From contig QANZ01016779.1 in assembly GCA_003254925.1 (NCBI GenBank), positions 19,154-83,153 on the forward strand: DNA of 64,000 nt, read 5' to 3'. This document shows, piece by piece, positions 31,546 to 43,772 of the stretch; the first letter of the stretch is position 1, and each line of letters opens with the position of its first letter. The notes under the pieces were generated by a model. That model searched no databases and was not told where the DNA came from. It saw nothing but the letters and a program-made list of their open reading frames with translations. This DNA is from Chamaecrista fasciculata (lineage: Eukaryota > Streptophyta > Magnoliopsida > Fabales > Fabaceae). The translations under genes and the position numbers were made by a program.

Positions 31546-32846
31546 TTGATGACTGAGAACAAGGATGTGTTGCTCATGGAGCGTGGTGAGCCTACCACCT
31601 ATCAAGAAGCTATTGTGGGTCCCAACTCTGAAAAATGGGTTGAAACCATGAAGGCAGAGATGCAATCCATGTACGACAATCAGGTATGGACCTTAGTTGA
31701 TCCACCTGAAGGTGTAAAAGCCGTAGGGTGCAAGTGGGTTTTCAAGGAGAAAATCGACATGGATGGCAACGTCAATGTCTTCAAGGCCAGGCTAGTTGCA
31801 AAGGGGTTCACTCAACGTCATGGTATTGACTATGATGAAACGTTTTCCCCAGATGAAATGGTCAAGTCCATTAGGATCCTCCTTGCCATAATCGCATATT
31901 ATGACTATGAGATATGACAAATGGATGTCAAAACAACATTCCTTAATGGAAGGCTGCCCGAGGATGTGTACATGACACAACCTGAGGGGTTTGTATGTCC
32001 AGAGGAACCAGAGAAGGTGTGCAAGCTTCAGAGATCCATTTATAGATTGAAGCAAGGATCACGGAGTTGGAATCATCGTTTTGGATGAGGTAGTCAAAGA
32101 GTTTGGCTTCTTGCAAAACCCTGATGAGCCTTGTGTTTACAAGAAGGTTAGTGGGAGCACGATTGTTTTCTTGGTGCTTTATGTCGATGACATATTGCTC
32201 ATTGGAAATGATGTCTCTACCTTAGAGATTGTGAAATCTTGGTTGGGAGAATCATTCTCAATAATGGACTTAGGAGAAGCTGCCTACATTTTAGGCATCA
32301 AGATCTATAGAGATAGATCTCGAAGGCTTCTTGTTTTAAGTCAGAGTACATACTTGGATAAGGTAATGAAACGGTTCAGTATGGAGGATTCCAAGAAGGG
32401 ATTCATACCGATGAATCATGGTTTAGTCTTGAGCAAGAATCGGTGTTCCAAGACACTTGATGAGCGAGGGCCCATGAGTGGCATCCCTTATGCTTCGGCA
32501 ATAGGATCCATCATGTATGCCATGTTGTGTACTCGACCAGATGTGTCATTTGCCCTGAGGATGACGAGCCGGTTCCAACAAGACCCTGGTGAGGATCATT
32601 GGACCGCTGTCAAAAACATCCTTAAGTACTTGAGAAGGACTAAGGATGAATTATTGGTTTATAGTGGAACTGATGAAGAGCTATGAGTAATTGGTTACAC
32701 AGATGCCAGTTTCCAAACCAACCAAGATGTTTTTAAATCGCAATCTGGATACGTGTTTCTCCTGAACGGTGGCATCGTGAGTTGGAAAAGTTCCAAGCAG
32801 AGCACGATTGTTGATGCTACAACGGAGGCTGAGTATATGGTCCCGG
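31546..32846 (+). pseudogene. Copia-B reverse transcriptase and RNase H N-terminal part
   Basis: The RT begins near TTYQEAIVGPNSEKWV. A TGG-to-TGA change (31915-31917) interrupts YEIWQM, and a small frameshift near 32080 follows. The segment with catalytic LYVDDILL is open to 32686. RNase H follows (GYTDASFQTNQ; SWKSSKQSTI; TTEAEY) and is cut by the Copia-C insertion at 32846/32847. The left TSD copy of Copia-C (CCCGG) is 32842-32846. Confidence 0.85.
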
Positions 32847-35000
32847 TGTTGGGAATTCAGGGCGCCTAACGCAACGGAAGCAAAAACATAAAAATAAATT
32901 ATAAAACTTAAAACGCGCCAGGGCCAGAATTACCGAACGGATCCGCTAGCTGAATTTAAAACTTTTAGATAGTGGTATACCTCACGAATTTCAATCGGTT
33001 TGGTTGTACGGGGCGTGTCCTAGAAGTCCACGTGATGCGTGCTTCCTCCGCCGGTGATCCACACGAACAGTTTTGGAGATGCCTAGGTTTTGGAGATCCC
33101 TAAACTCTTTTAGAGTTGTGCGCCACTTTCTCTCTCTAGAAAACTAGGGTTGCGTTTTCTCTCTCCTCACCAAGAGCCAAAAATCGAATTTTTCCTCTTG
33201 TGAAAAGCTAGGCTAAAGTCGATTTTCCCTTGTGCATGGCCTCTCTCTAGGAAGTCGACTTAGGCTCTCTTATTTATAGGGTTTGGGGAGTTTGATAATT
33301 ATAATTAGGGAATCCCTAAATTATAGGATTATCAAATTATAAAATTATGAGATCTCTATATCATAATTTTAGGACTTGAATTCCTAATTAAAATATTACC
33401 TTAATATTTCAATTTGAATTCAAAATGCAATCTTTGAGAATCAAATTGGAAGATCAAATCTTCCCCAAGATCCCCAAGTCATGCGCCATCCCCTTCCAAA
33501 AATTTGTTGGAATTTAATAAATTAAAATAACAATCCTAACCTTTAGGAAGTTATAACTAACTTGTTATTTTCCAACAATATTGAATTAAAGTATTACCTT
33601 AATATCTTTAACCCAATCTTTTTGAATCTTGAATTCTAATTCATTATTCAATTAAAATATTACACTAATATCTTTAATTCAATTTGAACCTAGAATTCGA
33701 ATTCCCCTATAAATTTTGAATTAAAATATTACCTTAATATTTTTAATTCAATCATTTGAAATCTAGATCAAAACTTTGAATTCAAATTCAAGCCATGATT
33801 TAAATTAACAAAACATTTTTATTAATTAAAATACTCTACATGTGGCGCCAACCTCCTCCCTATTTTCCTAATATTAGTGAATTTAATAAATCAATAATTT
33901 CCTAACTCTTAGGAACATTATCCAATTTATTATTTCCTAATATTATAAATAGGAATATAATTGTAAATAGACTAATCACATTATCTATTAAACAATTAAT
34001 ATATATATTTAAATTTGTCCCACAAATTCAAATATCATATCTGTAGATATTTATTTAAGACAAGACTTCATGTCCCAATACAATCAATTATGTCTTAAAC
34101 GGTGTCACCAATGTGACCCACGAATTAACCCTAATTCGTGTCCCAGCTTGGCATCTGGATCCTGCTCGTGTGTGACCCAGCAGGCCCCGCGTGAAGTTGG
34201 CAGCAAATCATCCCTATGACTCACAAGTCGAGAGCGGACTCTAGCAAGCCATCACGACTACCCAAAACACGTGAGTTATCGTTTAACCCCGAAACGACTT
34301 GACCTTAGTACCACCTTGTCTTGATCCCTTTTGTCCTACGATATTTTGGTCATGGATTAGGCACGGGAAAGTCATCCATAATCCAAACCTCAACTTTCTC
34401 GATTCCTTGAGTAAGTCCCATTTACTAGTGTGGCCACACATTCCTTGGATAGACTCATCGAGGGGCCCAGTTAAGTATCTCCCATCTCTATGAGGGATAA
34501 AATTCCATCTTGGTCAACCACATTCCTCAGCACAGCAATCAACCAAACCCGTACCTAACCCTTATGGCTATCCTGCTACGGATAACGTTAGACTAGGCCA
34601 AAGTTTGACAACTACAACGCCGGAATAATGTAGACCTCAGGTCTAAGGGCATCGTTACAGGTGTACAGGAGAGGCTAGCTCATGACTAAAACCCATGCAG
34701 GACTCTCCGGGTCGGTCCAGCAACTTGTAACCCTTTACATAATTGCACCATGACTCTCGTCCCAGCATCTAGTGCATGCATCTCTATGCACCGAGGTCAT
34801 GCTGGTCTTAGTTCATTTCAAGTTCCCACTTGAATGAGCGACCAGGGACAGTTTAGACTAATTATCTCATAATTAGTGAGGGACTGTTATCATAGTAAAC
34901 ATGCTAATAATATGATAACCATTAATTTATCTCCATAAATTAATCAATATGTTCAAAACATATTTATAAAATGATTGGCCCTAGGGCACAATCTCCATCA
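32847..35000 (-). repeat. Copia-C 3' LTR, 2154 bp
   Basis: Plus-strand limits TGTTGGGAATTC ... CTCCATCA. It lacks about 180 bp near 33090 that the 5' LTR has (the GCTAGCCTCC block). It is followed on the minus side by the polypurine tract GCAAGTGGGAGTT (35013-35001). Confidence 0.9.
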
Positions 35001-35012
35001 AACTCCCACTTG

Positions 35013-37729
35013 CACTAGGTACAATCATTAATCAGACTGTTCCTACACTAAGAACATCCATTAATGTGTCTAATCCTCATTTGACATTACATGATGCTCA
35101 TGTAAGACCTGTGTTGGGGTTTCTTTTAGAGGATTGGCAAAATATCCTTGACTGCTACCTTTCATATCTTGATATCACCATCTCTAGGTGATCATGTCTG
35201 AGTATATATCACTGTCGGAACATCAGTGGGGAACCCTTTCCCGTTTGGTGTCTTCCTGTCTCTACAGGGTGACCACCAAGCATACTTCAGACACTAGTTT
35301 TACAATCTGCGTCTCCACGCGACTAACCCATTCTTGTAGAATCAGTAATCGTGCTCCGCTTGGAACCATTCCAACTCACGATGCCTACTGTGCAGGGGAA
35401 AACTATTTTCATACTGCGATTTTAAATTAATCTTGGTTGGTTTGGAAACGGGCACCTGTGTAACCCCTTACACATTAATTCCACCATAAACCAAGAATCC
35501 ATCCTTAGCGCTTCTTAAGTACTTAAGGATCTTTATGACAGCTGTCCAGTGATCCTCAACAGGGTCTCAGCTCGTCATACTCAGGGAAATGATATATCGG
35601 GTCAAGTATAGCATGATGGATCCTCTTGCCGAAGCGTAAAGGACGCCACTCATGCGTCCTTGCTCATCAAGTGTCTTGAGACACCGACTCTTGCTAAGGA
35701 CCAATCCTTGATTCATCGGTATGAATCCCTTCTTGAAATCTTGCATACTGAACCCCTTTAGTATCTCATTCAAGAATGTACTTTGACTCAATTCAAGAAG
35801 CCCCTGAGAACTATCTCCATAGATCTCTATGCCTAGAATATAGGCAGCTTCCTTTACTTCCTCTATTGAGAGTGATTTACCTATCTAAGATTCATAATCT
35901 TTAAGATAGTAATGTCACTTCCAATTAGCAATATGTCAATGACATATAGCACCAAGAATGCAAATGTGCTCCCACTAACCCTTTTGTAAACACAGGACCT
36001 ATCAGGGTTTTGTGAGAGGCCAAACTCCTTTGGCGCTTTCATCAAAACAATGATAAAAGCTTCTTGATAGGTGGCAGGCTCACCATGCTCCTAGAGCAAC
36101 ACATCCCTGCTCTCAATGACCAAAGATCCACAGCTTTGAGATTGAGAACGTGTTCTATCAGAACTTTGTTGTCCTTGTGTTTTAGAGGAGCTTCCACAAC
36201 GCCCTGCGGATCTTCTCTAGTTTCCGTCTGCGCCTCTAAAGTGTTTTGTGGATCTTGAACTCTTTCAAGATTTATCTTACTCCCACTGTTTCTTTTGGAA
36301 ACAGAGAATCCCTTTCTAAAAGGTATCCACCTCTGACTACAAACACTTTGTTGTCAGATGGGTAGTGGACTTGATACCCCCTTCTTTTGCTTGGGGTATC
36401 CCACAAATATAAAATTGAGGGTCTTGGGAGACTGTTTATCGTTAGGCTATTGCTTAACATAAATGTTGTGCCCCCAAATTTGAGACAAGACACTATGGGA
36501 CTCTTCCCTTTCCATATCTCATATGGTGTCTTCTCAACCTTTAGACGAAACGGTTAAGTGTGAAGTCAGCAGCTTCTAGAGCATGTCCTCTTTAAAGGAT
36601 GGCGGAAGATTAGCTTGATTCATCATAGATCGAACCATATCTAATAGGGTTCGATTCTACCTCTCGAAAACACCATCCACTATGGGGCTTCAGAAGGAGC
36701 AAGTTGTGAGACTATCTCACAGTTTCTAAGATGATCAACAAATTTTTGACTCAAATACCCGTCCTCTCGATCATATCGAAGAACTTTGATTTTCTTGTCA
36801 AGTTAGTTCTCTACTTCACTTTGAAATCTCTATTTCAAAAAACTCCGACTTGTGTTTCAATAGGTAGCCGTAGTTCAAACCTTATTGAAGCAGTTAGTAA
36901 GAGTTACTACCTTTAGCTTGGGTACTTATGGGTCCACATACATCAACTATGTATGATCCCCACTAAGTCAAACATCCTTTTGCTGCGGTTAGTAGAAGGA
37001 TGCCTCTGTCATCTTTCCATTTAAACAAGGTTCGCAAGCATCATATGATTCGAAATCAATTGAGCTTTAGAAGTTCATCTCCATGAAGCTTCTCAAGGCG
37101 TTTCTCGTTCATATGGCCTAAATGAAAATGCCAAAAGTATTTACAGGATTAGATTCGATAATCTTAATCCTTCTCATATCAATGTTATAAATATTGTTAT
37201 CGTTCTAGTTTTAAGACATAATGATTATCCTTGCAAATCATATAAGCAAATAAACATTATCTTTATAAAATAGAACACCATTCTTTAATGTTTACATAAA
37301 ATCTTCCTTATCTATATAAGGAGGAAAAACAATGTTTGAACTTTAAAGAATGTATATAACAATAAACTTAGCCCAAAAGGGGCAAATCAAGCTCGCATGT
37401 TCCCATAGCAGCAATAGCAGCAACCTTTGCTCCATTGTCCACTTGTAGGTCCATCTCGCTTCCGTTCATTTTTTCTACTGTCTGTGAAGACCCTGCACAT
37501 CAAATGTGAGAACCACATGCTGTATCCAATACTCAAGTGGTTTAAGTAGAAAAGGAACATTTATAACAAAGATACCTGAAGTAGAGGGCTCAACGCACTT
37601 CTTCTTCTTTTGATCTTCCCAATAGTATTTGCATTTTCTCATCGCGTGTCCTGACACTTGATAGAAAGAGCAAAATACATCCTCTGAGGGCTTTGCCTTC
37701 TTGGCAGGTTCTTGGTGAGGGTCGTCCAC
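35013..37729 (-). pseudogene. Copia-C pol remnant (protease to RNase H)
   Basis: Only fragments are readable: a zinc-knuckle remnant with the second Cys changed to Tyr (VFCSFYQVSGHAMRKC), protease and integrase pieces near 37500 and 36900-36700, an integrase tail, and RT pieces. The Arg codon CGA is retained at the place where Copia-A and B have TGA. About 470 bp of RT is deleted near 36060, joining RNA-binding RT (QEA) to the RFDE block. RNase H carries the foreign segment 35208-35333. The last readable part matches the family's RSKC/MNQG RT block (35567-35791). Confidence 0.75.
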
Positions 37730-37783
37730 TGGCTTGGTCTCACCATCCAGGTCGATTCCCTTCCTCTTTCTTTCGCCTTTTGT

Positions 37784-38404
37784 TTACCTTTCCTTCTTCT
37801 GACTCATGGATGCCTCAACGGACTTGAGTATTCCATGCAGCTTAGAAACTGATTTCTCTGTTCCTCTCTTATAAAAGCTCATGACAAACGGGTCATAACT
37901 TTTGGGCAGTGAGCTTAGGATCACATCCATTGCAAACTCTGGAGGAATAGGAAATCCCAGCCTATCAAGGTGATCTATGTACCCTCTAATCTTCATGACA
38001 TGGTAACCAACAGATGCACCTTCAGCCATTTTGCAAGACATAAGAGCCTTAGTGGTCTCATATCTATCTTGTCTGATCTGGTATCGGAACATTTCCTTGA
38101 GACGTGTTATCATCTCATATGACATCAATGTATCCAAGCCCTCATGCAACTCGGGAATCATTGTGTCCACCGTCAAGCAAGAGACCTCCAGCGAGTCATC
38201 AAAGTGCTTCTCGTTAGCCCTCCATTCAACTCCTAGAGCGCCCTTGGCAGGCTCTTTAGGAATAGGTTTATCCAGAACATAAAGTCTCCTCTCATGGGTG
38301 AGAACAATTCTCAGATTACGAAACCAATCGAGGAAGTTTGTTCTAGTCAGTTTATCCTTCTCAAGGATAGGTCGCAGTGAAAATGTTGAACTATTAATTG
38401 CCAT
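37784..38404 (-). CDS. Copia-C gag (206 codons, capsid-like domain)
   Basis: Open frame from ATG 38404 (MAINSSTFSLRPILEKDKLT) through the full capsid-like domain (FLDWFRNLRIVL; MITRLKEMFRYQ; YIDHLDRLGFPIPPEFAMD; LHGILKSVEASM), stopping at the Lys-rich linker. It aligns along its length with residues 1-200 of Copia-A gag. It is the only long open frame left in Copia-C. The zinc knuckle lies beyond a frameshift. Confidence 0.8.
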   Translation of the reverse strand: MAINSSTFSLRPILEKDKLTRTNFLDWFRNLRIVLTHERRLYVLDKPIPKEPAKGALGVEWRANEKHFDDSLEVSCLTVDTMIPELHEGLDTLMSYEMITRLKEMFRYQIRQDRYETTKALMSCKMAEGASVGYHVMKIRGYIDHLDRLGFPIPPEFAMDVILSSLPKSYDPFVMSFYKRGTEKSVSKLHGILKSVEASMSQKKER

Positions 38405-39920
38405 TTAATTCTACAATTTAAAATATGAAAGTTTGATTAGCAGAATAAAACATATCCACCATTTTATAAAACCCAGTAAAATTTATTATTAGTGGCTAAG
38501 ACCCATATTTCACCAAAGTTTACCGTCGCTGAGGGTGATCATGCATCCTTTGGTTATTTAGGTAGGTAACTCCTTACCAATCACATCTTATGTGACTCTT
38601 AGATCCTTATGGGACTGTATCATCGTATGATACTTATTATGGCATGTTTTTCCCATCTAACGCCTTGAGGTCCAAAACCGTTTTGATAACCCCATTAAGT
38701 CATACAATAAAACTTGTGAATGGCTAGGCTCAAAACAACGAGGCCGAGGCCCATTCCCATATTATCAAGGCCCAACTAAACACGTGTCGCTGAGGGCGAT
38801 CACCGCATTTAAAGAACCAGGATTTGAATAGGCGTCGTATTTGAAACTCCCATTCACCCGTGTCTCCTCAAGGTCAAGGCAGATACGTGTCGCTGAGGGC
38901 GATCACCGCTCTATGATGAACGAGATTTTCTAAAACTTAAGATTTTCTAAAAGGGTTTGATTTTGTTTAATAAAAGGTTCCGATTTTATTGTTTAATTTC
39001 AAAACTCCTTTTAAAATTAAACGAGTCATGCTACTTGTTTATTTCCCCATGTATCTCATACATATAAACATGTGCCCGGATTTTGTATTGTATACAAAAC
39101 CCCACGCTCGTATCGTATACGTGGTTGTTGCGTAACAATTAAAGTAGCATGTTAAAATTTCGCACCCTAAACATACATCTAGCGCATCACATACAAACTA
39201 AATGTAAAACATACACCGTGTTTAGATATGGCCCATCTACCCTAGAATTCTCCCAAGCCAATGAGAGAATTTTTCTAAAAAAAAAAAATAAAATTACATG
39301 AGAATAAACCCCAGTTGCATTGAGGTATAAACTGAAAGTAAATTTATATAAGAGTAGAGGGAGACGACACGCAGGCCGTATTTACCGTAATAACCCTCCT
39401 AGAGCCATATCCAACACCACACAATTCAAATATGAACAATTCATACAATTATGTCAAACACGACATACAACACATATTAAAAACCATTTTTAAAATTGTG
39501 TTCAATTTAGGGTCTGTGCAATTTTAACATGCCTTTCTTGAAATCAGGCCTATTATCAATAATTATAAAATTCAAGAATCTCATTCAAGAATTTAAATTA
39601 TTGATCCCCAAAAATTTATAAAATTCACAATTTTAATAAATTTTCAGCCACCTTTATAATATTATAATTAAAACACTTTTAATTATAATTATATAGGATT
39701 TTCGATTTTGGCCTTAAAATTCAAGAAAATTATTTAAATCAATCTCATTGATTTCTTTATGTATCATATACATAAATTTGCACCTTATATTATAAATCCA
39801 CTTTTATGAAAAACGTTCGGTGGATTTTTCGTAAAACCAAAACTGTGATTGAAAGCGGTAAACACATATACCATACATCATATGTACACATAAACAGTTT
39901 TAAATCCAAGGACTAGCGTG
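38405..39920 (-). other. Copia-C leader with three hairpin motifs
   Basis: Non-coding leader homologous to that of Copia-A and B. Hairpin motifs at 38523-38542, 38784-38803 and 38887-38906; the last two read on the sense strand GTGATCGC CCTCA GCGACAC. Confidence 0.7.
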
Positions 39921-39932
39921 ACTCTGATGCCA
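39921..39932 (-). promoter_or_regulatory. Mutated primer-binding site of Copia-C
   Basis: Minus strand TGGCATCAGAGT, differing at two positions from the initiator-Met primer site of Copia-A and B. Confidence 0.8.
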
Positions 39933-39933
39933 C

Positions 39934-42138
39934 TGTTGGGAATTCAGGGCGCCTAACGCAGCGGAAGCAAAAACATAAAAATAAATTATAAAACTTAAAA
40001 CGCGTCAGGGCCAGAATTCCCGAACGGATCCACTAGCTGAATTTAAAACATTTAGATAGTGGTATACCTCACGAGTTTCAATCGGTTTGGTTGTACGGGG
40101 CGTGTCCTAGAAGTCCACGTGATGCGTCCTTCCTCCGTCGGTGATCCACATGAACAGTTTTGGAGATGCCTAGGTGCTAGCCTCCTTCACTTCTCCAAGT
40201 GAATAAGGGACCTTTATCTACGGTGTTCTTCAATTCAAGAACTCTTCTTGAATACTCCAAGAACAAGATGGCGCCTATGATCAAGAATCCAATTCTTGAT
40301 CCCACACAACCTTGTCACACAAACCCTAAACTCTTTTAGAGTTGTGCGCCACTTTCTCTCTCTAGAAAACTAGGGTTGCGTTTTCTCTCTCCTCACCAAG
40401 AGCCAAAAATCGAATTTTTCCTCTTGTGAAAAGCTAGGCTAAAGTCGATTTTTCCTTGTGCATGGCCTCTCTTTAGGAAGTCGACTTAGGCTCTCTTATT
40501 TATAGGGTTTGGGGAGTTTGATAATTATAATTAGGGAATCCCTAAATTATAGGATTATCAAATTATAAAATTATGAGACACCAGGTGGGATTCAAATCTT
40601 CCCCAAGATCCCCAAGTCATGCGCCATCCCCTTCCAAAAATTTGTTGGAATTTAATAAATTAAAATAACAATCCTAACCTTTAGGAAGTTATAACTAACT
40701 TGTTATTTTCCAACAATATTGAATTAAAGTATTACCTTAATATCTTTAACCCAATCTTTTTGAATCTTGAATTCTAATTCATTATTGAATTAAAATATTA
40801 CACTAATATCTTTAATTCAATTTGAACCTAGAATTCGAATTCCCCTATAAATTTTGAATTAAAATATTACCTTAATATTTTTAATTCAATCATTTGAAAT
40901 CTACATCAAATCTTTGAATTCAAATTCAAGCCATGATTTTAATTAACAAAACATTTTTATTAATTAAAATACTCTACATGAGGCGCCAACCTCCTCCCTA
41001 TTTTCCTAATATTAGTGAATTTAATAAATCAATAATTTCCTAACTCTTAGGAACATTATCCAATTTTTTATTTCCTAATATTATAAATAGGAATATAATT
41101 GTAAATAGACTAATCACATTATCTATTAAACAATTAATATATATATTTAAATTTGTCCCACAAATTCAAATATCATATCTGTAGATATTTATTTAAGACA
41201 AGACTTCATGTCCCAATACAATCAATTATTTCTTAAACGGTGTCACCAATGTGACCCACGAATTAACCCTAATTCGTGTCCCAGCTTGGCATCTGGATCC
41301 TGCTCGTGTGTGACCCAGCAGGCCCCACGTGAAGTTGACAGCAAATCATCCCTATGACTCACAAGTCGAGAGCGGACTCTAGCAAGCCATCACGACTACC
41401 CAAAACACGTGAGTTATCGTTTAACCCCGAAACGACTTGACCTTAGTAGCACCTTGTCTTGATCCCTTTTGTCCTACGATATTTTGGTCATGGATTAGGC
41501 ACGGGAAAGTCATCCATAATCCAAACCTCAACTTTCTCGATTCCTTGAGTAAGTCCCATTTACTAGTGTGGCCACACATTCCTTAGACAGACTCATCGAG
41601 GGGCCCAGTTAAATATCTCCCATCTCTATGAGGGACAAAATTCCATCTTGGTCAACCACATTCCTCAGCACGGCAATCAACCAAACCCGTACCTAACCCT
41701 TATGGCTACCCTGCTACGGGTAACGTTAGACTAGGCCAAAGTTTGACAACTACAACGCCAGAATAATGAAGACCTCAGGTCTAAGGGCATCGTGACAGGT
41801 GTACAGGAGAGGCTAGCTCATGACTAAAACCCATGCAGGACTCTCCGGGTCGGTCCAGCAACTTGTAACCCTTTACAAAATTGCACCATGACTCTCATCC
41901 CAGCATCTAGTGCATGCATCTCTATGCACCGAGGTCATGCTGGTCTTAGTTCATTTCAAGTTCCCACTTGAATGAGCGACCAGGGACAGTTTAGACTAAT
42001 TATCTCATAATTAATCAGGGACTGTTATCATAGTAAACATGCTAATAATATGATAACCATTAATTTATCTCCATAAATTAATCAATATGTTCAAAACATA
42101 TTTATAAAATGATTGGCCCTAGGGCACAATCTCCATCA
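39934..42138 (-). repeat. Copia-C 5' LTR, 2205 bp
   Basis: Plus-strand limits TGTTGGGAATTC ... CTCCATCA. Near 40577 about 90 bp present in the 3' LTR are replaced by the short sequence GACACCAGGTGGGATT, which also occurs at 42227-42242 in the flanking Copia-B DNA. TATA-like box (minus) near 40498. Confidence 0.9.
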
Positions 42139-42275
42139 CCCGGTGATAGGGTTGGTCTCGTGGAGACGCAGACCGTAAAAATAGTGTCTGAGGTGCGCTT
42201 GGTGGTCACCCTATGGAGATAGGAACGACACCAGGTGGGATTTGATCCCCACTGTTTTCCAACAGTGGTATCAAA
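42139..42275 (+). other. Replaced RNase H segment in Copia-B, ending in a U5/primer-site-like sequence
   Basis: After the second CCCGG TSD copy this stretch does not encode the RNase H residues seen in Copia-A. It is homologous instead to non-coding segments at the same place in Copia-C (35208-35333) and Copia-D (48363-48487), sharing 'gtggagacgcaga', 'cttggtggtcaccct' and an ACACCA-type block. Its end, TTTTCCAACAGTGGTATCA, resembles the LTR-end/primer-site junction of this family (TTTCCCAACAGTGGTATCA). RNase H coding resumes at QRTKHILKRYH. Confidence 0.65.
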
Positions 42276-42454
42276 GGACCAAACATATACTCAAACGTTA
42301 TCACCTTGAGATGGTTGACAGAGGTAATGTCAACATATGTAAAGTAGCAGGCGAGGATAATGTTGTCGATCCTCTTACGAAACCTCTAGCACGGGTCGTA
42401 CATGAACGCTATGTAACGTCGATGGGGATTAAACACATTAATGGATGTTCCTAG
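42276..42454 (+). pseudogene. Copia-B RNase H C-terminal tail
   Basis: Encodes the usual end of plant copia RNase H and polyprotein (RTKHILKRYH; KVAGEDNVVDPLTKPLARVV; MGIKHINGCS-stop at 42454). It shows that the body of Copia-B resumes here after Copia-C, and gives the polyprotein end, about 35 bp before the polypurine tract. Confidence 0.85.
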
Positions 42455-42488
42455 TGTAGGAACAGTTTGATTATTGATTGTACCTAGT

Positions 42489-42501
42489 GCAAGTGGGAGT
42501 T
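42489..42501 (+). promoter_or_regulatory. Polypurine tract of Copia-B
   Basis: GCAAGTGGGAGTT directly before the 3' LTR start. The same tract (GCAAGTGGGAG) adjoins the 3' LTRs of Copia-A, C and D on the minus strand. Confidence 0.85.
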
Positions 42502-43772
42502 TGATGGAGATTGTGCCCTAGGGCCAATCATTTTATATGTATGAACATATTGATTGACTAATTTATAGATGATGAATTGAGTCATTATCATATTATTAGC
42601 ATGTTTACTGTGATAACAATCCTTGATTAATTATGTGATAATTATTCTAAACTGTCCCTGGTCGATTATTCATGTGGGAATGTGAATGAACTAAGACCAG
42701 CATGACTTCGGTGTATGGAGATACACGCATGAGATGCTTTACAAGAGTCATGGTGCAATTATGTAAGGGGTTACAAGTTGCTAGACCGACCCGGAGAGTC
42801 CTGCATGGGTTTAGTCATGAGCTAGCCTCTCCTGTACACCGGTCACGATGCCCTTAGACTTGAGGTCTTGACTATTCCGGCGTTGTAGATGTCAAACTGA
42901 GGAATGTGGTTGACCAAGAAGGAATTTTGTCCCTAATTAAGTTGAGAGTTATTTAACTAGGCCCCTCGATGAGTCTGTCCAAGGAATGTGTAGCCACACA
43001 GGGAAATGGGACTACCTCAAGGAATCGAGAAAGTTATGGTTTGGATTAGGGATGACTTTACCGTGCCTTATCCATGACCAAAATATCGTGTGACAATAGG
43101 GATTATGACAAGGTGGTACTAAGGTTAAGTCGTTAATGTTAAAGCGATAACTCACGTGTTTTGGGTAGTCGTGATGGCTTGCTAGAGTCCGCTCTCGACT
43201 TGTGAGTCATAAAGAAGGCTTGCTGCCAACTTCACGTGAGGCCTGCTGGGTCACACACGAGCAGGATCAAGATACCGTATTGGGACACGAATTAGGGTTA
43301 ATTCGTGAGTCACTTTTCCCTAGAGAGATTTCGACTTACCCTAATTTCAGAGAGAGGAAGTATACTTTTCCCTAGAGAGAGAAAAGTTCGACTAAACCCT
43401 AAAATTTTAGGGCTTGTGTGTGATCAAGAATTGTTCTTGGTTTGTGCGCCACTCATTCTTGGGTTTCAAGAATTGTTCTTGAACATCAAAGATTCGTAGA
43501 TTGGGTTCCCGTAATCTCTTGGGAAGAAGAGATTGGAGGCTAGCACCTGGGTGTCTGTCAAACTGTTCGTGTGGATCACCGGCAGAGGAAGGACACGCGT
43601 TGCTGTGGACTTCCCAGATTCGCAAGTTTCAAAGCCACCGATTGAAACTTAGGTATACATCTTCCCTTACTAGTATAAACGCAGTTAGTGGATCCTGGAA
43701 GGAAATTATAGGTTATGCGAAATATTAATTTTATGTTTTCTTCCGCTGCGCTCGCTTTATAATTTCCCAACA
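42502..43772 (+). repeat. Copia-B 3' LTR (internally deleted), 1271 bp
   Basis: Starts TGATGGAGATTG and ends TTTCCCAACA. Compared with the 5' LTR it lacks about 75 bp near 42898 and about 860 bp near 43315, the second deletion removing the TATA region and the AT-rich palindromic modules. The remaining sequence is closely similar. Confidence 0.9.

Larger units (their letters stand above)
32847..42138 (-). mobile_element. Copia-C, degenerate copia copy inside Copia-B
   Basis: Minus-strand element with a perfect TSD CCCGG (32842-32846 and 42139-42143), inserted into the RNase H region of Copia-B. It has both LTRs, a mutated primer site, leader, gag and strongly eroded pol. The LTRs are highly similar where they align, so insertion was fairly recent although the coding region is poor. 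This fits mobilisation of an already defective copy. Confidence 0.92.
13023..43772 (+). mobile_element. Copia-B, Ty1/copia retrotransposon carrying two nested elements
   Basis: Plus-strand copia element with TG...CA LTRs and a perfect TSD GTCAT (13018-13022, 43773-43777). Order: 5' LTR (split by Copia-A), primer site 28316, leader, gag, protease, integrase, RT, RNase H (split by Copia-C), polypurine tract 42489, 3' LTR. Without its guests it is about 8.3 kb. All coding domains are broken by stops or deletions, so it is dead. Several stops fit C-to-T or G-to-A decay (TGG to TGA or TAG; CGA to TGA), the usual mark of methylated repeats. Confidence 0.92.

Noticed and set aside
13023..43772. Reading the copia elements as endogenous plant pararetrovirus sequence
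   Set aside because: LTRs, TSDs, polypurine tracts, integrase and copia gene order are all present; no movement or coat protein gene is seen.
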